From assembly GCA_947462875.1 (NCBI GenBank), contig CANHQJ010000003.1:124001-188000 (forward strand): 64,000 bases of DNA. The letters run 5' to 3'. Source of the stretch: Verrucomicrobiia bacterium (GTDB lineage: Bacteria > Verrucomicrobiota > Verrucomicrobiia > Verrucomicrobiales > Akkermansiaceae). A model generated the notes under the pieces. The model worked only from the letters and a program-made list of their open reading frames with translations. It had not been told where the DNA came from and did no database searches. Below are positions 27,157 to 35,405 of the stretch, one piece after another (within the stretch, counting starts at the first letter, position 1; every line of letters starts with the position of its first letter). The position numbers and the translations under genes are program-made.

Positions 27157-28770
27157 TTATCGGTTGCTTTGTGAGTTGAGAATTTCCTGCAGGCGCAGGC
27201 GGTCAGCGGATTGCTGCGCGATGATGTTTTGCAGCACGCGATCACGGGCTGCTTGCTCACTCTGGAACTGCGAGACAACACCTAAAATTTTCCCTAACTC
27301 TGTATTCAAATTGCCGCTCATGCCGCTGAGTTGTTGCACGGCTGCTTGAGCTTCTTTCGTCGATAGTTCGCCATCGCTTACGGCCTTTTGCAGCGCGGTG
27401 AGATTTTCCTCTTCGAGTCGGTTGCGCGGCTCGATTCCATCGATGGCTTTCTTGACTTCATCCGCCGCTTGTTTCGACGCTTCCTGGCTCTTTTCTCCTA
27501 CGTCAAGGGCCTGTTGTTTGATGGCTTCGATGTCAAAATTCTTGTTGATTTTTGTCACCTCTACTTCCAGGAGTTTGAGGCCTTGCTCTACGGCTGACTG
27601 CGCGGCGTCGATTTTCTTTTTTGCATCAGGAATCAGAGCTTGGACTGTCTCCAAATTTTTCTGCGCAGTCGTCATCGCCGCTTCGCCCTTACCCAATTCC
27701 TCGGGAGTTGCTCCACGTCCGGGAGCATTCAGCTCTGTCCATCGTTGTTCGGCTTTCTCGATGCTGGCCAAGGCGAGTTCTTGCCGGAACTCAATGAGGC
27801 GCAGATCTTCTCTGGCACCGTCCAGCGCTGCTTGCCGCGTCTTTTGCGCGGCCTGTGCCTCATCGAGCGCAGATTGCTTTTCTGCCGCTGCCCGGCGCTG
27901 GCGTAGCTCCTGCATTTGGGCGTCCTCTTGTGCTGCTGTGATCGAACCGGATTGACGTTGCGCTTTGATCGCTGCCTCTTCGGCTCCCATCACGCTTTGC
28001 GATAAAGTTTCCGTCGCCCTCCGGCGGGCATTTTCTAGCTCGATATTATCCCGCACCGCCTGGTTGACTTTCTCGACACTACTCAGCATGTCATCCCACT
28101 GCGTTTCGTAGGCTTTGTTGAGTTTCAGCTCAGCGGCTTTCTGTGCATGTTGCTGCAGCGCGGCATCGTTCGCTTTGATTCTTTCCTTCGTTTCCGCGAC
28201 TACGGCATTGTATTCTGCGTAGGCCTGCTTTACGGCTCCGATGCTACCCACCAACGCGCCCAGCGCGGCACCCCACGGACCTCCGGCTGCGGCTCCCTGA
28301 GCGGTGCTGGCCGCGATGCCCGCGAGTTCAGGGTTTACGGCGGCCAGGCCCTTGGCCAGCTCTGCCGTAGCCATGGCTGCGAGTTGCCCTTTGAGTCGGC
28401 TTGTAGCTGCGGCTGTTTGCCCCATTGCCTGCTCTACGGCAGCTTCAGCAGTGGCTTGCTCCCGTGCTGCCTTCGCTGCCTTTGCACGCGCCACATCCGC
28501 TTCCGCTTGTTTGATGCGCAGTTGCTCTGCGGAGGCAGCCGTTTCATCAATTGCCTCGGAGAGCGCGCGCTGAGCCTCTTCAGCCTCCGCCGCCTCATCT
28601 CGCGCAGGTCCCAGCATGCTCTCCGGAAGAGCCATCGGGTTCACTGCCCCTTGCGTGGCCGCCTCCGTTTTTTTTGCTTCCTCCGTTACTTCCTTCAGCC
28701 CTTTTTTCGCGGCGTCCGTGCCCTTCAGCTCGGCTTCGGTTTTGATCTTGAGGTTGATGTCTTCTGCCAT
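27157..28770 (-). CDS. Tape measure protein, 537 aa
   Basis: Strongly helical Ala/Glu/Lys/Gln-rich protein with long heptad coiled coils (EAEEAQRALSEAIDETAASA, RIKQAEADVARAKAAKAARE). One hydrophobic glycine-rich segment lies near residues 165-185 (GIAASTAQGAAAGGPWGAAL), a combination typical of tape measures. At about 1.5 angstrom per residue the tail would be near 80 nm. Neighbours are a putative hub downstream and tail/fibre genes upstream. Confidence 0.7.
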   Translation of the reverse strand: MAEDINLKIKTEAELKGTDAAKKGLKEVTEEAKKTEAATQGAVNPMALPESMLGPARDEAAEAEEAQRALSEAIDETAASAEQLRIKQAEADVARAKAAKAAREQATAEAAVEQAMGQTAAATSRLKGQLAAMATAELAKGLAAVNPELAGIAASTAQGAAAGGPWGAALGALVGSIGAVKQAYAEYNAVVAETKERIKANDAALQQHAQKAAELKLNKAYETQWDDMLSSVEKVNQAVRDNIELENARRRATETLSQSVMGAEEAAIKAQRQSGSITAAQEDAQMQELRQRRAAAEKQSALDEAQAAQKTRQAALDGAREDLRLIEFRQELALASIEKAEQRWTELNAPGRGATPEELGKGEAAMTTAQKNLETVQALIPDAKKKIDAAQSAVEQGLKLLEVEVTKINKNFDIEAIKQQALDVGEKSQEASKQAADEVKKAIDGIEPRNRLEEENLTALQKAVSDGELSTKEAQAAVQQLSGMSGNLNTELGKILGVVSQFQSEQAARDRVLQNIIAQQSADRLRLQEILNSQSNR

Positions 28771-28782
28771 GGGATGGAGTCG

Positions 28783-29412
28783 TTAGAATGCACGTACAGC
28801 GGCGAGGACCGATCCAGCTACCACAGTGAGCGTGCGTGAGGCACCTTCATTGGCGGCCTGGAGTTGCACTGTCCCCGTGCCACTGCTGACCTGCACCAGC
28901 ACCATTCCTGTGCGGCCGAAGTTGAAATTCGTGGACGGGCTGGATTGTTGTTGGCTTTGGAATGTGCCGCCCAGCACCGTGGCACCGGTGCCGAGGGCTG
29001 TCAGCAGCACACCGCTATCTGCATCGCTGCTCTTAACAAGCCCGGAAAATACCACCATCCACGTGCCCACAGGCAGGGTCAGCACCATGCCGGTGACATT
29101 CACGGCACTGGTGGTATTGTGGGTAAAGTCACTGCCCAGCACCACGGTGCGCGTGCCTGTGAGTGGGGACAGCTGCACGCGCCCCGGCTGATCGGGAATG
29201 ACCACGCTGTGAAGAGCCGTGGCCTCTGAGGTAAACTGGCTCATGCTCGTGCTACTCGTGCCTATGCCCACGATGCCATTGCCCAGGTAGAGTGGCGTGC
29301 CCGTGCCATTGCCCCACTCCACGCGATAGACGGTGCCTGCGGAGGGATTGAGCGCGCTGGCGGTCATCACGCATGTGTAGGTGGCTCCAGGAGTTGTTCC
29401 GGCGAGATTCAT
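28783..29412 (-). CDS. Beta-rich virion protein, 209 aa
   Basis: Thr/Ser/Gly/Val-rich with a C-terminal half (FQSQQQSSPSTNFNFGRTGM, LVQVSSGTGTVQLQAANEG) resembling the jelly-roll head domains of phage fibres and C1q/TNF-like trimers. It lies between the tape measure and other tail genes. A receptor-binding or tail-decoration role is inferred from composition and position only. Confidence 0.45.
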   Translation of the reverse strand: MNLAGTTPGATYTCVMTASALNPSAGTVYRVEWGNGTGTPLYLGNGIVGIGTSSTSMSQFTSEATALHSVVIPDQPGRVQLSPLTGTRTVVLGSDFTHNTTSAVNVTGMVLTLPVGTWMVVFSGLVKSSDADSGVLLTALGTGATVLGGTFQSQQQSSPSTNFNFGRTGMVLVQVSSGTGTVQLQAANEGASRTLTVVAGSVLAAVRAF

Positions 29413-29422
29413 AGATTTCTGA

Positions 29423-29977
29423 TCAGGTGATAGGTGTTAGTGAAATGTCATCCCAGTCCGCGGCGATGCTTTCCCAGGGTGGGCAGACGGCGGTGACCAG
29501 GTAGTCCCAATGCGCGGGCGAACCCTCCGGCAGAGGTCCTGCCACCAGGCGGAGCGGTCCGCACTTTGCGGCATAGCTTTGGAGTAGATAGGATTTGCGG
29601 GAGTGTTCCGGATAGGTAGGCTCTATGCTATCCACGGAGCTTCTTTCCCATGCCCACGTGGCCCCGCCTGCGATCTGCGCCTGCAGCGTGCCCTGCTGCC
29701 CCCACGGGAAGCGATAGGCATCCATCAGGGCCTGCGTGCGTGGGAGATGCTCGGCGAGCGTGCGCCTGCGCGTCCAGGCGGCTGTGTGCATCGCCCCGCC
29801 CAGTGCGAAGGCATGGCCCCAGGGCGAAAAGATCGGCACACTGGTGGCCACTCCCTGGGAGACAGGCAGCTTCGGCTCGGCATCCATCAGGTCACCGTGA
29901 TCCAGCAGCAAAAATTCCTCCCCCGCACGGGGACCCGTGCTGGTGAGAAAGGTAATGCGCCAGACGGACTTGATCAT
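29423..29977 (-). CDS. Tail protein of unknown class, about 184 aa
   Basis: ATG 29977 overlaps the stop of the upstream gene (TGA at 29980-29982 is 3 bases away), fitting a tightly packed late operon. A TTG at 29983 would add two residues. Sequence features: IKSVWRITFLTSTGPRAGEE, a Trp/Pro-rich centre, and LVAGPLPEGSPAHWDYLVTA near the end. No domain recognised. The position between fibre and tape-measure genes suggests a tail-assembly or tail-tip component. Confidence 0.5.
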   Translation of the reverse strand: MIKSVWRITFLTSTGPRAGEEFLLLDHGDLMDAEPKLPVSQGVATSVPIFSPWGHAFALGGAMHTAAWTRRRTLAEHLPRTQALMDAYRFPWGQQGTLQAQIAGGATWAWERSSVDSIEPTYPEHSRKSYLLQSYAAKCGPLRLVAGPLPEGSPAHWDYLVTAVCPPWESIAADWDDISLTPIT

Positions 29978-29979
29978 GA

Positions 29980-30387
29980 TCAACGAAAAATGTTATCGAG
30001 CTGCTCGGCCGTGATTCCAAGTGCCGCACAAATCATATCGCGGTTTTCTTTGATAAAAGGATAATCAGAAGAAATAGTCGGCGACGCGTCCCACAGTAGC
30101 TTTTCCGCTGGCGGGAGAGTTGCTAGGAGCGCAAGGAAAGGGATAGTCAAGTTCTGGGCGTTGAGCTTTTCAGCGAGTTGACGTTTGGTAATTGTTTTCG
30201 CACGAGGTGGTGGCACCGGAGAGGGTATCTTCATGAACTCTTTGATCGCGCTGTTTTCGTCTTCTGCGTTGACGACAGTTGCGACCACTCTTGCCTCTGC
30301 AGGTATCTCACGAAGCCGGTAAAACTTACCGTCTTTTGTGACTGCTTCTTTCGCGGGTCCTGTTGGTGTGAATGCGTAGCGTTTCAT
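29980..30387 (-). CDS. Hypothetical protein downstream of the tail fibre, 135 aa
   Basis: Starts MKRYAFTPTGPAKEAVTKDG, then a Pro-rich hinge (KIPSPVPPPRAKTITKRQ) and a helical C-terminal domain (ALLATLPPAEKLLWDASPTI, ICAALGITAEQLDNIF). Its place directly after the fibre gene (9-bp gap) is where many phages encode a fibre-assembly chaperone; that role is an inference. Confidence 0.5.
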   Translation of the reverse strand: MKRYAFTPTGPAKEAVTKDGKFYRLREIPAEARVVATVVNAEDENSAIKEFMKIPSPVPPPRAKTITKRQLAEKLNAQNLTIPFLALLATLPPAEKLLWDASPTISSDYPFIKENRDMICAALGITAEQLDNIFR

Positions 30388-30396
30388 GGCGTTGTT

Positions 30397-31728
30397 TTAG
30401 AATACGACGATGGAGAAGTCAGGGCGAGGCGCGACGTAGAAATCACTGCCAGGCATTGGTCCAGTGACGATGTTATAAAACCCAGTGTTCTCCTGGTGAC
30501 GTTGTGGGTAGATAGACGTCGTGATAATCTCCGAAAACTCGTTTGTGGACTCGAAGCCAGCTGGTCCAGTATAGATAGAGTCATTCATCAGCCCTTCGGT
30601 AAAGCCGTTGCCGCGAGTGAGGTGGAACTGATCGTAGGTCACTAGGTTCGTGCAAGTCAGCAAGTCGGGATAGAGAGGAACCTCTATCCAAGCGGTTGTG
30701 AGTGCATTTGACTCTGGGAAGGATATCATGTTACCAGCGCTGATCCAGTTGTTGACGAACTCTTGCAAGGAATCCTCAAGAAGAAAACCTGGGTCCATTC
30801 CGTAGTAACCTCCAGACAGATCAATGGACTTACTGTTCACTTGGAAAACCCATGGACAGTTCAGCAGCGAGCTGAAAAGATATGTGAAGTTCGTGCCGTA
30901 GCCATACCAATAGAAGTTGTTTACCGTGGCAGGGATCGGGAAGGTGCCATAATTCCCTGCCAAACTTATGTAGAGGTCAGTTACCGTAAAGAGGACAACA
31001 CCGTCTGGCAGACCTTCAGTAGCAATACTGGAACCAGTGACGGATGCTTCCATGCCTGTTGCGGAGGCGGTTACTGTTAGAGTGGGCGAGTTCGCAGCGA
31101 TAGCTTGGTTGACGGCATACGGACGATACCAGTATGATGCAAGGCTAAAATCCGGACCGCCACCCCCACCGCTTTGCCACCCACTACCGAGAACGGAGTC
31201 AATCGCATATACAATACGATGCGGCTCAGTCTCAGGCATCCACATCCAGTCAGTGTTACCTAGCGAAGCACTCATCGCAGTGTGCATACTGCCTTCGAGC
31301 CACTGAGTTGCATCCGCTCCACTGTGATAGTGTTCCGCTGCAGCTGCAGCAATGTTTGCGCGTGCTTGATTTTGTTCCGTTGCTTCTAAAGCTTGCTCCT
31401 GATCATACCGCACGGCACCCGCGCCGCCGCCCGCCTCTTCTAGTGCCTCCACACGCTCCGTGAGCGTGGGGCCTTCACCGGGCAGAGGCGGGTAGCCACC
31501 CATGGGGGATTCTGGCGCGGTCGCATTCGGCGCGGCGGGCAGAACATTCTGGGGAGCCGTGGCATCAGGAGCAGCGCCCAGCACGCTGCCAGGCGTAGAG
31601 GCTGATGGCGCTTCCCCCAGCACGCTGCCGGGAGTGGTGGCCGTGGGCGCAGAGCCTAGCACACCACCGGGGGTGGTGGCGGTGGGCAGCGCGGGCAGGG
31701 GCGAGGTGGGCGGATCTACAGGTGGCAT
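30397..31728 (-). CDS. Putative tail fibre with N-terminal 13-residue repeats, 443 aa
   Basis: Residues 17-81 are five copies of a 13-residue unit of the form A-T-T-P-G-S-V-L-G-x-A-P-x. A short coiled coil follows (TLTERVEALEEAGGGAGAVR), then EATEQNQARANIAAAA, a phrase commonly seen in phage tail-fibre stalks. The C-terminal 300 residues form a large Tyr/Asn/Ser-rich beta domain that may include leucine-rich-repeat-like strands (VTDLYISLAGNYGTFPIPAT). It most likely binds the host surface. The flanking spacer at 31729-31841 carries two repeat arrays. Confidence 0.6.
   Translation of the reverse strand: MPPVDPPTSPLPALPTATTPGGVLGSAPTATTPGSVLGEAPSASTPGSVLGAAPDATAPQNVLPAAPNATAPESPMGGYPPLPGEGPTLTERVEALEEAGGGAGAVRYDQEQALEATEQNQARANIAAAAAEHYHSGADATQWLEGSMHTAMSASLGNTDWMWMPETEPHRIVYAIDSVLGSGWQSGGGGGPDFSLASYWYRPYAVNQAIAANSPTLTVTASATGMEASVTGSSIATEGLPDGVVLFTVTDLYISLAGNYGTFPIPATVNNFYWYGYGTNFTYLFSSLLNCPWVFQVNSKSIDLSGGYYGMDPGFLLEDSLQEFVNNWISAGNMISFPESNALTTAWIEVPLYPDLLTCTNLVTYDQFHLTRGNGFTEGLMNDSIYTGPAGFESTNEFSEIITTSIYPQRHQENTGFYNIVTGPMPGSDFYVAPRPDFSIVVF
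31486..31680 (-). repeat. Five tandem 39-bp repeats inside the fibre gene
   Basis: These encode the 13-residue units ending APT, APS, APD, APN and YPP. Units 1-3 are nearly identical in protein and similar in DNA; units 4-5 are diverged. Such in-frame arrays can change copy number. Confidence 0.75.
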
Positions 31729-31746
31729 GGTAAAAAGAAGTGCGGA

Positions 31747-31760
31747 GTGATCAGTGATCA
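31747..31760 (-). repeat. Heptamer array, two units, inverse orientation
   Basis: Two TGATCAC units on the minus strand in the spacer before the fibre gene. It faces the array at 31802-31829, and the two could pair as a hairpin arm pair with two mismatches. Confidence 0.7.
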
Positions 31761-31801
31761 GTAAGAGGAATCATGTGGCTAGGAGCATGCGCAGCATGCA
31801 G

Positions 31802-31829
31802 TTGCCACTGCTCACTGCTCACTAGCCAC
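31802..31829 (+). repeat. Heptamer array, four units
   Basis: TTGCCAC, TGCTCAC, TGCTCAC, TAGCCAC in exact 7-bp phase, followed by TTCAACT. Lies 12 bp outside the end of the tail-tube-like gene. Confidence 0.75.
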
Positions 31830-31841
31830 TTCAACTTCAAC

Positions 31842-32399
31842 TTACTCAGGAGCCATCCAGCTATTGAGAGCCGTGCCCAGCTTGACTTCGAATTCGAACT
31901 GCGGGCGCGTCGGCTTCCCATCCACCTTGGTGCCGCCTTTGAGTGTGAGCTGGCCGTAGAGGTCGCAGTAAACGATGTCCGCGCCGGTGCGGTCGCGCTC
32001 GATGATTTTCAGCCAGCCCTCGATGCTCGGGGAGCCGGTGAACGGGATCTGCGCCACGGCGGCCGTGACCTTCGCAGGCAGCACCCAGAGCAGACGCTCA
32101 AAGTGCTCGCTCTGCGTCTTATCGGTGAAGGCCAGCTTCACGCCCACGAGGTCGTAATCCGTTTCCATTTGCCATCCGCCGGTTTCGGCAGGGCATTTGA
32201 CTTTATCCTCCTCGATCTCGCGCATGATGTCCAGCTCCAGAGTGCAGGGGCGGGCAGGCCAGTTCGTGGTCGGCGTGTTGTCAGGTTTCGCCAGGGCATC
32301 CACCGTGATGGTGACGCTGGCGGCTTCGGATTCCGTGCCTTTTTCCACGAAGAAGAGGAAGGCGTTCGGGAGAATTTTGCGGGTGCGGTCAATATACAT
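31842..32399 (-). CDS. Putative major tail (tube) protein, 185 aa
   Basis: Size and order (after the terminator-like protein, before fibre and tape-measure genes) fit a tail-tube protein. Sequence is alternating strands: DRTRKILPNAFLFFVEKGTE, ASVTITVDALAKPD, ETDYDLVGVKLAFTDKTQSE, VYCDLYGQLTLKGGTKVDGK. No sheath gene precedes it, which argues for a non-contractile tail. The functional call is inference from position and fold-like pattern. Confidence 0.55.
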   Translation of the reverse strand: MYIDRTRKILPNAFLFFVEKGTESEAASVTITVDALAKPDNTPTTNWPARPCTLELDIMREIEEDKVKCPAETGGWQMETDYDLVGVKLAFTDKTQSEHFERLLWVLPAKVTAAVAQIPFTGSPSIEGWLKIIERDRTGADIVYCDLYGQLTLKGGTKVDGKPTRPQFEFEVKLGTALNSWMAPE

Positions 32400-32428
32400 G
32401 AGCGTAGAATGTGAGTATATAAAAAAAG

Positions 32429-32626
32429 TTAGAACGCTGGCGGCACGGCCACGGCCACCTTGGCCGCGATCATCTCCTGCGCCTTCTCATGCGTGGCGAG
32501 GAATTCCTTTCCCGGCGCGATGATACAGCCTCCGGCCGTGATCTTCTGTGTGGCGCGGAGCTTTACCTTCTCCACGGCGGGTGCGGTGGATTGGTCCGGT
32601 GTGGTGGTGGCAGATGTTTTACCCAT
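32429..32626 (-). CDS. Small virion-region protein, 65 aa
   Basis: Begins at ATG 32626 (MGKTSATTTPDQSTAPAVEK). The conserved-looking centre is KVKLRATQKITAGGCIIAPG, followed by KEFLATHEKAQEMIAAKVAV. Small proteins with a strand-turn pattern like this often lie between tail-completion and tail-tube genes of Mu-like phages. No function assigned. Confidence 0.5.
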   Translation of the reverse strand: MGKTSATTTPDQSTAPAVEKVKLRATQKITAGGCIIAPGKEFLATHEKAQEMIAAKVAVAVPPAF

Positions 32627-32722
32627 GGCTGTCAGATTGGTGTTCCGTTTCGGGAGCACCAATCTGCCTCAGTCCATGCCACCCGCGCCACGGTGGCGCA
32701 TGGTTTCTGATGCTTCAGTCGC

Positions 32723-33196
32723 TTACGGCACGGCCAGCGTCAGCGGGAAGCGGAAGGTGGTGGCGCGGGCGTAGTATTGGAATTCGTTAGGAACGTGGCT
32801 CCAGCTCACCAGTCGCAGCTTTTCGTAGCAGTGGCCGCTCACGGTATCCGGCAGCAGCACCTTGCCATGCAGGGCTTTGACCATGCGTTCCCAGGCATCC
32901 TCCTCGGGCCAGTCGGTATTGCCCTCATCGCCGGATTCTGGCGTGTAGGTCGGCTCGCAGAAGAGCGTGAGCACCACGTCCACGCTGAGCTGGAGATCGG
33001 CATCATCAGGATCGATGTTCGTGCCGCTGGCCTCGGCGATGTGAAGCACCACGCCCGTCTTGGCCATCGCAAATGCCTGGGCGATGACTTCCCATTCATC
33101 CGCCTGGCGGTCCACGATGATTTGCTCGGCAGGGAAAATTTCCTGAGCCACCAGCTCGGCTTTGATGGCATGTCGGTAGTTCTTGAGTTGGCTCAT
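32723..33196 (-). CDS. Putative tail terminator/completion protein, 157 aa
   Basis: Starts MSQLKNYRHAIKAELVAQEI and overlaps the end of the upstream gene by 4 bp. The VVLHIAEASGTNIDPDDADL and DVVLTLFCEPTYTPESGDEG segments resemble minor tail/terminator proteins of siphoviruses that close the tail and join it to the head. The order after the gpG-like protein supports this. Assignment is by context and size. Confidence 0.5.
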   Translation of the reverse strand: MSQLKNYRHAIKAELVAQEIFPAEQIIVDRQADEWEVIAQAFAMAKTGVVLHIAEASGTNIDPDDADLQLSVDVVLTLFCEPTYTPESGDEGNTDWPEEDAWERMVKALHGKVLLPDTVSGHCYEKLRLVSWSHVPNEFQYYARATTFRFPLTLAVP

Positions 33197-33846
33197 GTTG
33201 GGAGATCGTTGAAGGTTTGGAGTAAATCTTTGATGGCCTGCACGGCCACGGCACGCAGCTCGTCATCACTGGGTAGCACGGCCGGATTGGCTTTGTGGCT
33301 GGTGCGCTTGCGCAGCACGAAGAGCATCTTGCCGCCTTTCTTTGCCACTGTGATATATTTTCCCTTGCTCTCGCCGCGCTTGGCCAGCTTTTGCTCTCCC
33401 TCTACCAGGTAGCCGGTGGTATCACCGCCCTTGCGGTTCAGCACGAAGGCGAGCAGGGGGAAATCTTTCGGGCGCTGGCGGTTCTGGTTCACGATGGGCA
33501 CGTGTTTCGTGGGCAGGGAAATGCTCTTGGTGGGCTGGCCTGTCTGGCTGCTGATATTGCGGCCCGGAGTGACTTCTCCACCGAACCGGCGCAGGCCTAT
33601 GCCCGCCGCCTGGATGATGATGGTAGCCGCCGCATCATCGGCCGTGCTGTTCACCCCGGCGGCCGCCTTGGCGTAGTAGCCAGTGTTTGGCGAGCGGTTG
33701 TTGAGCGCAGCCAGGTGTTTCTTTACCATGGTCTCCGCCTCGGCGCGGATGGCATCGTGCAGCATCGCCTTATCCGCCAGCACGTCGCTGAATTTCTCCA
33801 GCGCTCCGGAGACCAGATTTTCGATGTTGACGGTGAGGGTGATCAT
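33193..33846 (-). CDS. gpG-like virion morphogenesis protein, 217 aa
   Basis: Matches the general layout of Mu gpG/HK97 gp10-like head-tail joining proteins: helical N-terminus (ENLVSGALEKFSDVLADKAM, EAETMVKKHLAALNNRSPNT), basic centre and C-terminal strands (GKYITVAKKGGKMLFVLRKR). It stands between the F-like gene and the tail genes as in Mu. Its start is only 14 bp from the divergent start of a tiny plus-strand gene. Confidence 0.55.
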   Translation of the reverse strand: MITLTVNIENLVSGALEKFSDVLADKAMLHDAIRAEAETMVKKHLAALNNRSPNTGYYAKAAAGVNSTADDAAATIIIQAAGIGLRRFGGEVTPGRNISSQTGQPTKSISLPTKHVPIVNQNRQRPKDFPLLAFVLNRKGGDTTGYLVEGEQKLAKRGESKGKYITVAKKGGKMLFVLRKRTSHKANPAVLPSDDELRAVAVQAIKDLLQTFNDLPT

Positions 33847-33860
33847 GGTAGGGTGGGGGC

Positions 33861-34043
33861 GTGAAAGAGTCTGATCGCATTTGGGAAGAGCATAATGCTA
33901 AGGGCACCGATCCGTTTGATGATCCTGCTTTCCTTGCGGCGCAGGATGCAGAAGATGACATTCTTCCACTCGAAGGTGCTCAGTGGAATCCCGCTTGGTT
34001 GAATGAGCGTATTTATGGCAAAACCTCCTCTACCTCTAAATAA
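33861..34043 (+). CDS. Tiny acidic protein encoded against the late operon, 60 aa
   Basis: GTG start at 33861 is preceded by a purine-rich GGGTGGGGG that could act as ribosome site. The product is acidic and Trp-containing (DRIWEEHNAKGTDPFDDPAF, LAAQDAEDDILPLEGAQWNP). It overlaps the 3' end of the ADP-ribosyltransferase-like head gene by 31 bp on the opposite strand. Sequence reads like a real protein and not like a shadow of its complement. Role unknown; an inhibitor of the neighbouring enzyme domain is one guess. Confidence 0.5.
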   Translation: MKESDRIWEEHNAKGTDPFDDPAFLAAQDAEDDILPLEGAQWNPAWLNERIYGKTSSTSK

Positions 34044-35368
34044 ATTTGCTTTCTTCCTGTTTCGTCAATCGTCACCAACGGCTCTCCCACGGCGCGGAAA
34101 CGCACACCTTCCATCGCCACTACCTCGCCTTGGTGGGCGAACTTTGGCATAACTTTTTTGGCGATCTCATAGATCGGCTTCATCGTAGCATGTTTTTTGC
34201 AAACGATGATCAGTTCATACGGGGTTTTTCCTGTGGCGAATCGTTTTGCCACGGATTCTTTCAGGGAGAAAGATTCCCCCATGCTCATCACTGCGTAGGT
34301 GTCACGAAACATTTGTATCCGCGCACTTATGTCCATGGCGCTTGAATAAAACTCGCCACGGAATATGGGCTTATCACCGCGCAGAGGTTCGATTCTTTGC
34401 AAAAGCCGCGTGAAATCATCGAGCATATCTTTGCCGCGCTGGAACTTGATGTTTTTTCCAGCATCCTCAATCCACAGTCGCATCGCCTCCGCCTGCATGT
34501 TTCGGAAGCCATTCGGCAGCTTCGCCGTGATGACTTTGGCAGCTTCGAGCTGAGAGAGTTTCCGCGTCCCGTTCGGATCGGTAAACACCAGCGTATCATC
34601 CCGCCACTCCGCGAGGCCCTGTAACTTTTCCGCGAGTTCCTTTCGCAGCGCGGGGGACTGGATGCGTGGCTTCACTTCCAGAGATTCGTTAGGGCTGGCC
34701 AGCGGTTTTGTTTCCGGCGGCTTCCATCCCTCCAGCAGTCCCAGCGCCTTTGCCTCCTGAAACTTCACCGGCATCCAGCCCATACCACTTTGCCAGGCGA
34801 AGGGCGGATAGTCAACATTCAGCGCATCATCGAAGGTGCGTTTATCCCCCAGCTCCGCCCAGATCAGATCCTGCTTGAGCGCGATCATGCGCCCGTCTTT
34901 CGTGAGTGTGCCGCCCACCTTCAGCCAGCGTTTATGCCATTCACGTGGCACCTGCGGCATCGGGCCTAGGCGCACCAGCTCCCATGCCGGATAGAGGCGC
35001 ATCGCACCGGGGCCGAAGCCACGCACCTTTTCCGCATAGCCCTGTGCCAGTTGGCGGTTCGTGCGCAGCATCACCGTCAGGCGGCGCAGGCTGCGCAGGT
35101 CCTTGATCGTGCCCTCTTGCCCCGCCTCCGGCTTGTAGCCGATGCGGTCGAGAAAAAGCTGGAGCTGCACCCGCGCGGTGGATTCATCCGTGCTGCCTTC
35201 CACCACCTTTTGCGCCCAGCCCCGGAACTCATCCAGGATCTCCGCTTCCGTCACGGCCGCTGAGTAAAACGCGCGTTCCTTTGCCCACTGACCGGCACGC
35301 TCCCACTCCGCCGTGCGCAGCTCTGCGGGCACGGTCTCTTTAGAGCGAAAGTATTCATCAGCTAGCAT
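34013..35368 (-). CDS. Mu F-like head morphogenesis protein with ADP-ribosyltransferase-like C-terminus, 451 aa
   Basis: Residues 1-200 follow the Mu F/gp30-like pattern: LRSLRRLTVMLRTNRQLAQG, AMRLYPAWELVRLGPMPQVP, GGTLTKDGRMIALKQDLIWA, YPPFAWQSGMGW. The last 120 residues differ from Mu F and have the R-S-E layout of ADP-ribosyltransferase folds: IFRGE (Arg337), ESFSLKESVAKRFA (Ser366-Phe-Ser368) and HQGEVVAMEGVRFRAV (Gln413-x-Glu415). The gene lies after the capsid and gp36-like genes, not directly after the portal as in Mu. If active, the domain would enter the next host with the virion and modify a target using NAD. The fold call is inference from motifs. Confidence 0.65.
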   Translation of the reverse strand: MLADEYFRSKETVPAELRTAEWERAGQWAKERAFYSAAVTEAEILDEFRGWAQKVVEGSTDESTARVQLQLFLDRIGYKPEAGQEGTIKDLRSLRRLTVMLRTNRQLAQGYAEKVRGFGPGAMRLYPAWELVRLGPMPQVPREWHKRWLKVGGTLTKDGRMIALKQDLIWAELGDKRTFDDALNVDYPPFAWQSGMGWMPVKFQEAKALGLLEGWKPPETKPLASPNESLEVKPRIQSPALRKELAEKLQGLAEWRDDTLVFTDPNGTRKLSQLEAAKVITAKLPNGFRNMQAEAMRLWIEDAGKNIKFQRGKDMLDDFTRLLQRIEPLRGDKPIFRGEFYSSAMDISARIQMFRDTYAVMSMGESFSLKESVAKRFATGKTPYELIIVCKKHATMKPIYEIAKKVMPKFAHQGEVVAMEGVRFRAVGEPLVTIDETGRKQIYLEVEEVLP

Positions 35369-35405
35369 TTCAAATCTTATGTCTTATGTCTGAAAGTCTT
35401 ATCTC
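35369..35405. repeat. Spacer with 8-bp unit repeat (GTCTTAT type)
   Basis: CTTATGTCTTATGTCTG followed by AAAGTCTTATCTCTC in the 37-bp gap between the gp36-like and F-like genes. It is a second kind of short-unit spacer repeat, unrelated to the 7-bp family. Confidence 0.55.
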
